Under the pieces are notes generated by a model. That model was not told the DNA's origin, did not search any database, and was given only the letters and a program-made list of their open reading frames with translations. The position numbers and the translations under genes were made by a program. This document shows positions 32,906 to 44,900 of a stretch of 64,000 bases of DNA, piece after piece (positions within the stretch are counted from its first letter, which is position 1; every line of letters starts with the position of its first letter). This DNA comes from Pleodorina starrii (lineage: Eukaryota; Chlorophyta; Chlorophyceae; Chlamydomonadales; Volvocaceae), in assembly GCA_030267565.1 (NCBI GenBank), contig BRXU01000005.1, positions 1,156,001 through 1,220,000 of the forward strand, given 5' to 3'.

Positions 32906-35900
32906 GCGATCTGTTGGAGCAGCGGCGCTCCTTCCAGGAGGGCGTCTTTGCCTGCATGTACACGCTAGTACGACAGTCGGCCCTCAGCAGCTGGAAATTT
33001 GCCGTACTGAAGATCGTACTGGAGGGCCTGGTGAGATCCGCCAGAGCTGCGGACGGCGGCGGCGCATGGCGGCGATTGGGCGCAGAGAGGGGGGAGTGTG
33101 ACCCATGTGACCCAGAGACGGGGGGTTTTAGACGGGGAGTGTGACCCATGTGAACCAGATTAAAAATAGAGACGAGGGAGTGTGACCCATGTGAACCATA
33201 GACGGGGAGTGTGACCCACGAGACGGGGGAGTGCGGCACGTCCTCAATCCGTCCTCAATCCGTCCTCAATTCGTCTTCAATCCGTCCTCAATTTGTCCTC
33301 ACTTCGTCCTCACTTCGTCCTCCATTCGTCCGCAATCCGTCCTCCAATTCATCCTCCAATCCGTCCCCCAATCCGCAGATGCCTTTCATTGTGGTGTTCA
33401 ACCCCTCGGCTGATTGGGACATCAACACATCAAACCCGGTGTGGCAAGTGGTGCGGTGGTGCGCCTGGCGCTCGCCAGTCATGCGGCTGTACGGCTACCA
33501 GACGTACATTCGTATAATGTACGTCATGGCGGCTGCCGTACTGCTGGCCGTGGCGGGCCTCGCCTGGCTCACGTCTGCGATGCGGCGGCAGGAGCAATCC
33601 AAGTGGCTGCGTCGAATGGCGACGGCGCTGCACGTGGTGTACGAACTGATCTTTATGATATTTTACGTAAGCGGGTGCCGTACCACCGCGGTACATTCTC
33701 CGTATGCACACGATGCCAGCAGAGCACGGCTGTATGCAAATACATGAGCAGGTTGGGGAGGACAGGTTAGGGAGCGTTGTTGGCGGCGACAGGTGTGGGC
33801 GCCGGGTGGCGGGCGGCGGGAAATTTGGAGGTCCGGGCGTACGGGGGTACGTACGATTTAGAGAAGGAATCCAGGGGCGCCAGCCGCCGGCCCCTTGACC
33901 CCTCCTCCGTCCTCCTCCCTTCTTGTTTCAATCTTGCATACACAATATCCAAACCTCGTCCTCCACCCGCCTCCCGCCGCCCCTGCCGCCCCAATACCCG
34001 TGTCCAGGTGTCGTTTATGGATTACTTTGTGTTTGCCGCCAACTGCCACTTCACGGGGACCGGCAGCCCGCACCAGTACTTCGAGGGCGTCAGTGAGTCG
34101 CGTCCGGGTTGGGATCGGGTTCGGAGCTCGGGACGAGGCGGGGCGGGAGCACGAGACGGGGCGGGGCGGGGCGGGGCGGCCGTGTCATACAGTGTGATGT
34201 GACGTGATGTATTGCAATGTGTGAACTTGACCTCCCCCCACCTTGACACACGTTGACACACGCACGCACGCACGCCCACAGGCTCGCTCACGGTGGCGTG
34301 CGGCCGTCCCTGAAACCAACCACCAGCCAACCACCAACTCCCAGCCCCTGCCCAACTTCCAACCGAAACCTTCCAACAGACTGCCTGGCGATGCCCCACG
34401 TGCTCCACATGAGCGTGGCCCTCTCCGCCGGTCTCCTGCACCTCTGCGTCACCGCCCTGCTGGTGGTGGCCTCGTGCGACCTGAACCCGCTCTCAGCCGG
34501 CTTCCTCGCCTCCCCCGACGCGCTCTCCCGCCTCAAGATCCTGGGGGCCAAGGCGGCGCTGATTGTGGTGGCGGACGACCTGCAGGCCTGGCCCCGCGCT
34601 CAGGCGGTGCTGCTCATTCCGGCGGCCGCCATCGTGTGCTGGTTCAACTTCCGAAAGGTGTGGGGTGGGTGACACGGGACGCGTCGTGACGCTCGTGAGC
34701 TTGTGACGCGTCGTGACGTGAGGAGGTTGTGTGGGATTGTGTGGTTGTGTGCGTGTGTGTCTGTGCTTGTGTGCCTGTGTGTGTTTTGTTAAGGGGTCAC
34801 TGGCAGTGGGCTCCAGACCCTCGGAAGGGTTAGGGCCCGCTGTGTTGTTTTGGTGTTGATGTTTGTGTCTGTGTCTGTGTATTGTGTGTGCCGCCCCGCC
34901 TTTCTGCCGCGCCTGACCGCCTCTCCCCGGACCCCGTCCGCCCCCCTGTCCGCCCGCCCCCGCCCCCGCCTCTGCAGCTTCCGTTTTACCGGATGAGCGT
35001 AAATGTGGTTTGGTGCAGCTTGTGGATCTGTGTGCTGTACACTACCGTACTGTATGCCGTACTGGAGTTTGGAAACGACCACTCCCAGAAGCGGCGTTGG
35101 CACTACACTCAGGTGGGTCATTGGGGAGCGTGTGTGTATATGTGTGCGTGTGTGTATATGTGTGCGTGTGTGTGTATGTACGTGTGTGTGGGAGGGGTGG
35201 GAGGGGTGGGAGGGGAGGGGTGCACGCCATATGTGTGTGGGAGGGGTGGGCGAGGCGTGAGGGGCAGTGGTGCTATCGGGGTGAGCGGGGGAGGGCCAAC
35301 CCAACCCAATTCAACCCAACCCAATCCAACTCCCCCAACCCAAACCCAAATCATCCCGACCACCGACGTGCCTCCCCCAACCCGACCACCGACGTGCCTC
35401 CCCCAACCCGACCACCGACGTGCCTCCCCCAACCCGACCACCGACGTGCCTCCCCCAACGCAAACCCAAATCAACCCGACCACCGACCCCGTCCCTCCCC
35501 CAATGCCCCCCATCGCCTCTGCGCAGTACGTCTTGTACGGCATCTTTCCCGTACTGGCTGGCTCTCTCGTACTCTGCTCGGCCCACGCCTGGTGGGCGAT
35601 GCGCCCCGCCCGCAAGTTTCAGGATGTGTCGAGCTTTCGTGACATTAGGGTTCAGAAGCTGCACCGGTTCAGTGGTATGCACGAGGTTGAGCTGCTGAGT
35701 CGGGTGGTGCGGAGGTTCGACTCGGAGGGGGAGGTGACGGAGGATGCGGCGGCGCTCGGGGACGCGATCATTCGGGTAAGGGAGAGGGAGGGAGAGGGAC
35801 GGAGGGAGGGAGGGAGGGAGGGAGAGGAGAGGGAGGGAAAGGAGAGGGAGGGAAAGGAGAGGGAGGGAAAGGAAAGGGATAAAAGGCGAGAGGTAGGTAG

Positions 35901-38900
35901 GAAAGCTGCGGCGTGGGCGGGCGGGGCTGGGCGGCTGGGACTCGATTGGGCGCGTTAGGAGCGGCCTTGCCGGGTAGTACCTGGTGGTTTAGCTGAGGGT
36001 TGGGTACAGGGGGGTGTGCGAGGGGTCCGATTGGAGTGTGCCGATCAGGAGCCGGGGTGTCGGGCCTTCCCTTGCCTGCCGTACTAGTGAAACCTCCTGT
36101 TTTCTCCTCCCCCTCCCCCGGTGCAACCCCCAGGCTGGCATGCTGGCCTTCCCCAACTCGCCCTTCCTGTACGTCCTGTACGCCAATTTCCTGTTGGCGG
36201 TACGGCGGGACGGTCCCGCGGCGCGCACCCAGCTGCAACTGGCGGCCAAACACGGTCCCTCCCTGGTGGAGAGATATCAGGTGGGGGTGAAGTGGGGGTG
36301 AGGTGGGGGGGAGGCGGTGGGTGGTGGGTGGTAGGGTATGGGGGATGGGTGGGGGTTGAGGTGGGGTACGGCAGGGGTCTGGTAAGGCGGGGTCGGGTAA
36401 GATGGGGGAGGGGTTGGCAAGCCGGGCAAGCCAAGCGCCAGCAACCAACAATGACAAGATTGAACTGGACTTGACTGAGCTGGACAGGACTGGACTGCGC
36501 CGGGAAGAGCAAGCGGCCGCGGGGATGGCCGAGTTCTTGGCTCGCGTGCGTGCGCGTGCCCTTTGAGCTGTGTGCTTTTGAATATTGTTGTCGTACGGCA
36601 TCGTACTGTACTGCACAGGTGTACTGCACCCTGGAGTCCAGCAAGCGGCTGAAGGACAGTCAGGACGGCGGCGGAATGGATTTGCAGGCCTACATTGAAT
36701 TCAGGCGCAACTTCAAGTGAGTGAGGGTGGGGGGGCTTTGGGCTGATGAGGTGAGAGCTGGGCTGGAATCGCCTGGCTTGATCTGATCTTAGCTTAGCTT
36801 AGCTTAGGCGATTTGATGTGATCAGATCTGATCTGATCAGATCTGATCAGATCAGATGTGGGTTTTGGATCACTCTGCGGATATCGAACCGCTGATACTA
36901 CCATTCTTGTGTACTAACGGTTTTTTACCATGGTACTTGCACCTTATCTGTACTGCACTTGTACTGCATCCGTACTGCACCTGTACTGCAGGGCCGTACT
37001 TCGTGTGCACAAGGAGGTCCTGGCCCTGGAGCTGGAGTTGTGGCGCACGTGTCTTCGCTCCAGTCTGCGTGTGGCGACCATTGACACGCAGCTTGACGCG
37101 TTGGAGGCGGCGACTGCCCGGGCGGATAGGGTCTACAAGAAGTGAGGAGGGAGAGGAGAGGGGGGGAGAGATGGAGGGAATAAAAGAAATCGGCCCGGGA
37201 CGAGGGAACGCAACGGAATTACCTGGGATATTAGCTGATGATTACCTGATATGTCCAGCAGAAAGCGAGCGCGCGGCCGCCCGGGAGGGGGGAGAGGCAT
37301 ACTCGAGGAAAAGATACCGCAGTGGAGAGGAAGAGGGAGGGCAGCGGAGGGAGGGAGAGGGAGGGAGGGAGGGACGAGGGAGGGAGGGAGGGACGAGGGA
37401 GGGAGGGAGGGAGGGACGAGGGAGGGAGGGAGAGGGCTTGAGGGAGGAGGCGGATTGTTTGGGTGCCAGGGGAGGGGAGGAAGAACAACAACACAAACAC
37501 CCTCGCGCCCCCCCCCCCGCTTCACCCCCAAAAGGGTGCTGGAGCGCTACCCCACCAACGGCAAGCTGCTCCGCTGTTACGGCAAGTTTTTGGAGGATGT
37601 ACGGCACGACGCGGCGGCGGCGGCGCGTGTGTACGGCGAGGCCACCCGCCACGGCGGCGGCGACGCCATCATGTCGCTCGACCTCAGCTCCGTCACGCAG
37701 GCAGGCCGGCAGGCTGGGGGTGGGGACGTCTGGGAATGGAAACAAATGAGAATGGGGACTTGGGGAGCATGATGTTATGATGTCAGTTAGATGGGAAATT
37801 TATCGTTACAAGTTTACGCCCGCACCCACACTCACCCACTCACACACCTACCCACACACCCCCCACACACACGCACCCACTCACACACGCACACACCCCC
37901 TCAGGCGGCCCACAAGCCCGAGTTCCTGACCTCTCTGTCCTTGGTGGACGATGCGGCGGTGGTGATTGACGCGGAGGGAACGATCATGATGGTCAGCCAG
38001 GTGGGTACGGCAGTACGAAGTGCATGTCGTGCATGTCGTACATGTTATGGAGATCCGTGCGTGGGAGCTGCCCCTGTGATTCATTGCTCGCTGCTAACTC
38101 TAAAACCCTAAACCCTAAAACCCTAAAAAAACCCTAAAACCCCAGGCTGTCCAGGCGGTGTTTGGCTACTCGAAGGTGGAGCTTGAGGGCGCCAACGTGG
38201 CGCTTCTGATGCCTCAGCCCTTCAGTCAGCGCCACCCGGCCTACCTGTCGAGATATGTGGGGGGAGGGGAGCCGCACATCCTCGACACAGTGAGGGAGGT
38301 GGTGGCGCTGCATAAGGTATGGAGGGGGAGAAGGGGAGGGGAGGAGGGGGTCTGAGGGTTTTGGGGTCGTTTTAGGGTCTTGGGTGGATTGATGGGTGGC
38401 GTGGGGTGTTGAGGGAGGGGGTTCGGGTGCGGATTGAGTGGGTCTTTTGCTTTTGCCTCCCTCCTTTCCTATTCCTCCCTCACTAACTTCTTACTACGGT
38501 ACCCTAATCCCTCCCTCCCTCCCTCCCCGGCCCCCCTCCCCCCCCCCCAGGACCGATATGTGTTTCCGGTGGACCTCTGCGTCACCAAGATGAGCGGAAG
38601 CGGAACCGACAGGTGGGGGGAGGGGGGGGCGTGGAGGGGGTTTGGGGAAGGGGGGCGGCTGGCGCGGGCGGTAATAAAGCGGGTGGCTGGGTGGCCCCGA
38701 GGGGAGGGGTGGGGCGTTGGCATTACGAGGCACCGGGGAGGGAGTGTGTATTGGGTGCCCGTGACAGAGGACCGGTGCAGTGCAGTGCAGTGCAGTGCAG
38801 TGCGGGTGACACAACGCCACAGGCTTTCCCTTCGCCCGCCATCCCCAACCCATTTCCCCGCCCAGCACCCACCCACCCTCCCCCTCATCTCAACCACCCA

Positions 38901-41900
38901 CCCTCAGTGTGTTTCTGGGAGTGCTCCGTCCGCTGTCCGCCTCCTCCCTGCGCGTGCGGGCCTGGCTGGCCCCCAACGGGACCTTTCTGTGCGGGGACCA
39001 ACAGTTCGCATCGCTGTGCGGCCTCGCGGAAAAGGACCTGGTGGGTGCATTGAGGAGGAGGGGAGGGGAGGGGAGGGGGTGGGGTGGATGGACGGAGGGG
39101 GGTGGGTGGGGTTGTCCACGTATAGGGGTGGATGGATGGAGGGGGTGAATGGGTGAATGGGTGGGTGGATGGATTTCCCACCCCTGCTGCTGCTGCTGCT
39201 TATGCTGCAGCTCCCCTCCTCCCTCCTCCCCTCTTCCCCTCCTCCCCCCGGGCCGTTCTAATTACCCTCCCCCCCTCCCCCTCCCCCACTTCCCGCGCCT
39301 CAGGTGGGTCGTCCGCTTTCCTCCCTGTGCGCCAACCCCGAGTCCGACGTGGCGGCCCTCCTGGAGCGGTTTCGGAGCGCCTCGGCCGCCGAGCTGGCCA
39401 CCGGGTTACTGCGGGGGGAGCTGCTGCTGAGGCACCGCTACCTGGCTGAGCCGGTGCAGGTGGAGGCGATCATGGGGATGGCAGGTGGGGGGGGAGGGGG
39501 GGGTGGGGGGGGGTGGGGGGGTGGGGGAGGGAGGGAGGCCCGGGGGGAGGGGGTGGGGAGGCCGGGGGGGAGGGAGGAGGCTGTGGGGGGGAGGGAGGCT
39601 GGGGGGTAAAAATTGATACCGCAGCTGGGGAGGAGGGAGCGGCGCGAATGGGAGTGGGAGCAAGGGGATGGCCTCATAGTGGGAGTGGCAGGTCCTTGGG
39701 TTTCCTCTGGCAGTGCTCACTTTCTCGGCCGGGCCCATTCCATCCCCCCCCCCCCATACACACACAGAACACACCGCTATACCTCCCCTCACCCTCCCCC
39801 ACACACTGCACCTCCTCTCGCCTGTCGCCTCCTCCCGCCCCTCCTTTCAGGCACCGACGGTCAGCGCATCCTGTCCCTCAGCTGTCGCCGCACCGACGGC
39901 CGTGACGGCAGCCTCCTGGTTGTGGACACCCACGGCCGACTGCGGTTCGCCTCTCTGGGTCTGTCTGCGCTGCTCAACTACCCGATGAGGCGGCTGGCGG
40001 GAGGCAGCATGCGGCTGGAGCAACTGCTGCCGCCGCCCTTTAACACGCTGCATGCAAAGTGGTTGAGGGTGAGACGGGGGGGCGGAGGGGGGGGAGGGAG
40101 GGTGTGTGTGGGGGGGTGGGGGTCTTGGCTTGGCTGTAGCTGGAGCTTGATGCGTGTCTAGGGGGGCCCGGTTGCTGCTGATCCTGCAATCCCGATCCAA
40201 CGACCCATTGCACTGTTTGCCCCCTTCCTTCCCTCCTCACCCCCCTGCAAAGGGTCCGTTTGCCAACCTCGCTTCCTTTTCACCGATGAAGTCATATAGC
40301 CTTTGTTGCCGTTCCTCCCCTCCTTCTTCTCCCGCCCCCCTGCCCTCGCTCCCTCTCTCTGCTGTCTCTTGCGTCCCCTCCACACCCCCCGCCCCACACC
40401 CCATCGCCTCTTGTTCCCCAGGACCCTCCCCACACCCCGCGCTCCACCGGCTGCCGGGCGGGTCGGGTGGTGCAGCTGCTCAACGACACGGGGGTGGCGG
40501 TGTCGGTGAGGATAAAGGTGTCGGCGGCCGGAGGGGACGACGCGGCCCTGCAGTCGCTGTATGTGGTGCAGGTGAGGAGGGGGGGGGAAAAGGGGAAGGG
40601 GAAGGAGCGGGGGGGGACATTGGGGGGAGAGGGAGGGGGAAGGAGGGGGAGACATTGGGAGGAGAGGGAGGGGGAAGGAGGGGGGGGTGGGAGTCGGGTG
40701 TGCAGTGGTTTGGAGGGTGCAATACACACACACGAAAGAGGGGGGGGGTTGAGTGGGTGTGCGGGTGTGCGGGTGCGTGGTGGGAGTGGGAGCGGGTGGG
40801 GGCGTTTCTCGTTTTCCTCCTCCTCCTCGTTGCCCTCCCCCCGGCCCTCAACCACGCTTCCCTCTTCTGTTCCCTCCTCTTCACCCACCCCACCCACCCC
40901 ACCCCTCCTCTCCGCTCCGCTCCGCCACCTCTCGTCTCCCCCCTCCTTGTTGTTTCTTTCTTGTAAAATCACTCTGCAAACCCCCCCTCCCCTTGCCCCT
41001 CCTGTCCCCTCCCCTGCCCTTTCCCCTCTCCCCTCTCCCCTCCTCTCCTCCCCTCCCCCCTCTCCCCTCCTCTCTCCCCTCTCCTCTCCTCACTCTCCAG
41101 GTGGACAAGGTGGGGGCCGAGGAGTTGTTTGATGAGAAGCGCCTGGTGCTCTCGGCGGACATTGGAGGGCTGGTGACGGGCGTGTCGCGACCCGACAGCG
41201 GACTGTTCGGCTTCCCGGCGGGGGAACTGGTGGGCAGGAGCCTGTGTGACTGCGTCGACGTATTTGGCGAAGTGAGTTTGGGGATCTGTTTATTGGGTCA
41301 TACCCTCATATCCTTGGGTCATACCGTATGCGATCGGGTCCGTCTTCTGTGTCGCATCCGCTGTTCGGTGGGCTGAGGCCGCTGGTACCGCCACCTCTCG
41401 ACGTTTTTCTTTTCCTTTTCCACTTCCGTCTGTGGAGTCTGCAACGCCGCCCCTCCCGCCCCTCCCCCGGCTTCTCGCCCCATTTCCCTCCGGTCTGACG
41501 CCGTATGTCGAATGTCGTCACATGTCGTACGTTTAGTGGCGGAATCGCAACGGCGTCGCGCAGCTGCAGCTCCTCCTTCTGGCGCTCATTGACCGGGAGC
41601 AGGAGATGCCGGGTAGGTGGTGGGTTTCGGAGCGGTAATTTGGGTGGTTTCGGAGCCATTGGCGGTTTCTCACAGAGCGCCGGCGGCGGGCATTCCAATG
41701 GTTTCGGAGCGGGGGAGGGCCGGCGCGTTGCCGGGCTGGCTCCCCGCCCCGCCCCCCCCATCACTACCACATTGGCTACACACATGTACAACAACCCTAC
41801 CACCCATACGGTACGGCATACCCGACGGTGCCGTGACCACTGTCGTACTCACTGCCACACGGTTCACACGGCCATCTCCCCGTCTCGCTTGCGTGTGTAA

Positions 41901-44900
41901 AACCCCAAACCCCCGTCGCTTGCGTGTGTATCAACGCCCTCCCCCCCCTCGACCCCCCCTCGATCTCCCCCCCCCCGCTACACCACATACGCCCCTCCGC
42001 AGGCACTTCCTGGCGTGTGCGCGTGAACTCACCCACCGCCGCCGCCGCCGCCTCCGGTGACCTCGCGGGTAGCCTGCCGCCCCTGTCCGCAGCGCTTCCC
42101 AGCATGAGGCGCGCCAAGGGAAACGGTTCCATCTCAGCATGCCTGCAGGTCGGGGCCGGAGTCAGGGGGCAATAGGAGCAATAGGGGGGAAGACTTGTCT
42201 CGCGATTGCGAAGCTCGGAAACCTTAAAACCCGTAACAACCTGAACAAGCGTAACAACCGTAATAACCGCCAACCACTCCCAGGTGGAACTCCTTGACGA
42301 CGCGGAGGTGGACGCGGCGGCCGTTGCCGCCGCCAACCAACTGCCGTACGACGACGGAAGCGACCCCTTGGGCCTCGGCCGCGCCTCCGCCGCAGCAGCC
42401 GCCGCCGCCGCCGGCGTCGCCGCCAGTAGCAGCAGCAGCAGTGGCATGCGCATCCGTTTGACGCTGTGGCGGCGTGACCTGCTGACGGGGGTTGTGGAGT
42501 TGGACGAGCAGTTGGTTGTACGGAAGGCCAGCCCCCTCACCGGCCTGATTGTGGGGTTGCCGTCCGCGGCGATGCTTCGGAAGCCGCTGCACAAGTGAGT
42601 GAGAGAGCGGACCTAAAGCAGCGGGGGAGGGAGGGGGAAAAGCCGCGAGCCCGCGACGGGAAAGTCTCGAAAGGCCCAAGAGCTGACTAGTAGGGAGGGA
42701 GGGAGGCGGGGAGGAGGGAGCGAGGGCAGGAGGGAGAGGGCGGAATGCGTGCTGTGAGGATCACTCGTGCGCCGCCGGAGGGAGGGAGCTCATGTCTTTA
42801 CCTTTGCTCGGCTCACGTGCTCGGCTCACTTGTCTACCACTCCGCCACCTACGCGGGTCTTGTTTTTCGGACGCGCGTCCTTCCCTTCCCCCCCCACACT
42901 CCACTTCCCACCTCCCGCTTGCCCACACCAGGTTCCTGGACCTCCCCCACCACACCTCTTGGACCGCACTCGCCGAGTCGGCTCGCAACCAGCGATCGGC
43001 CGGGGGCTCCCACCACCACCACCACCATAGCCACGACCACCACCAACTGCAGGGACCTGGCTCCGGAACCGGCTCCGGAACCGGCCATAACCAAGGCGAC
43101 AGCCAACAGCACCAACAGCACCAGCAGCAGCAGCACAAGCGCAGCGCGCTCAAGGGCGGCGTCGAACGAGGCAGCATCAGCCCGGCCATGGCTTTCTTGG
43201 GGCCTCACCCAGACATGGGGACCATGCGGATTGTCGTACAGGTACGGCAAAGTACGACGCCGTGCGTGCCGTACTGTTTCCGCGCCGCGGAAAGCTCCGC
43301 TTCGCGCTTTGGGATTGGTTATTTTGGGGTTGGCGTCTGGTGTGGGTTGTAGCTTGGCGGCCGGTACCTTACTGTATATTTGTTGGCGGGTTGGAGCGGT
43401 TGCTGAATAAATGAACCATGGAACCATGGTATTAAGTGGTTTAAAGTGGTTTTGTTGGGTTTGCCAGACGCGGGAGTTTTACTTTTGGGGGATAGCCCCG
43501 TGCCGTGCGTCCCCACCCACCACCGCCATTACCACCGCCACCACCACCACCGCCGCCACCACCACCCCACTACTTCTGCGCCACAGCCTCCGCCCCCTCT
43601 CCCGCCGTTCCTCCCTCCCTCCCCCCTCCCTGGATTCCGACTCGCAGGGCGTGCAGTCGCTGGCTCCAGGGGGCCGCCAAAAGGTGACTGCCGTACTAAA
43701 CCCCGACACGACCTTTGTGGGTGCCCACGCCGATCTGATGAGGGTACTGCACTTGGAAGGGGTGGACGCTGGCGACGGCGGCGAAGCTGATGACGACGAC
43801 GACGGAGTGACCCGCGGGTCGGCGGCGCCGCGAGGCCGCGGCGGCAGCGGCGGCGCTGCAGCCGGCCGGCTGCAGATTACGAAGGCGGACGCGACGTCGT
43901 CGCGAAAGGGAACCGCCGCCGCCGGCGTGAGTGGCGGCGGCAAGGCGGCGGACAGGAGGAAGAAGGGAGCGGCGGCGGCGGCGCGAGGTGGCGGCGGCGG
44001 CGCCAGCGCCAGTTCCGGCGACAACGGAGGCAGCGACAGCGACGATGACGAGGAGGGTGACAGCGACGACGACGACGACGATGATGATGATGATGATGAC
44101 GAGGGTGGTGGCGGTGACGATGGCAGCGGGCTTGGCAGTAAGGGCAGCGGGGGCAAGGCCCGCGGCCGCCGTGGCCGCGGCCGCAGCCGTGGCGGCGGCG
44201 GCGGCGGCGGGCCCCGAGGCGAGGAGGCGGGAGAGGTTCCCTTTCCCGGGGCAGACGATGACGCGGACGCCAAGGGGCAAGCCCAGTTGCTGCGCAAAGC
44301 CTGTGAGTGTGTGCTGGGGTGGGCTGGGGTGTGCTGGGGTGTGCTGGGATGGAGGCCGGCGGCCCAACCCCCAAACCCACCTGCAGAAGTCCCAATCCAC
44401 ACCCCCACCCCCGTCTTCGTCCCTCCGCTGCTGTATATCTTCTTTTGTTTACTCCCCACCCCGACCCAAGTCCCCCGCACACTTGCGGCCTCATCTGTCC
44501 TTCTCCTGCACACCTGCACACACCTGCACACCTGCACACACCTACACACCTGCACACACCTACACACCTGCACACACCTACACACCTGCACACACCTACA
44601 CACCTGCACACACCTGCGCCCGCAGCCAATAAATCCGAGTTCGTGGCTCAGTGGGTCCGCACCGTAAGCAAGCGGATCCTGGGCACCGTCGAGATTCCAG
44701 ATCCAGATCCAGCGACAGTTGCATTGCCCGATTCGGATCCGGATCCGGAATCGGGCCCAGCGGCAACGCTGCAAGCGCTGGGCGGGTCGGCCGCGGAGTC
44801 GCCGGCGACGCCGCCGACGCGCCGCGGCACCGCTTCGCCGTCGGCGGCGCTGTCGCCGCGGCCCTCGAGGAAGTCCCTCCTGTCCCCTCCGCCTCCGCCT

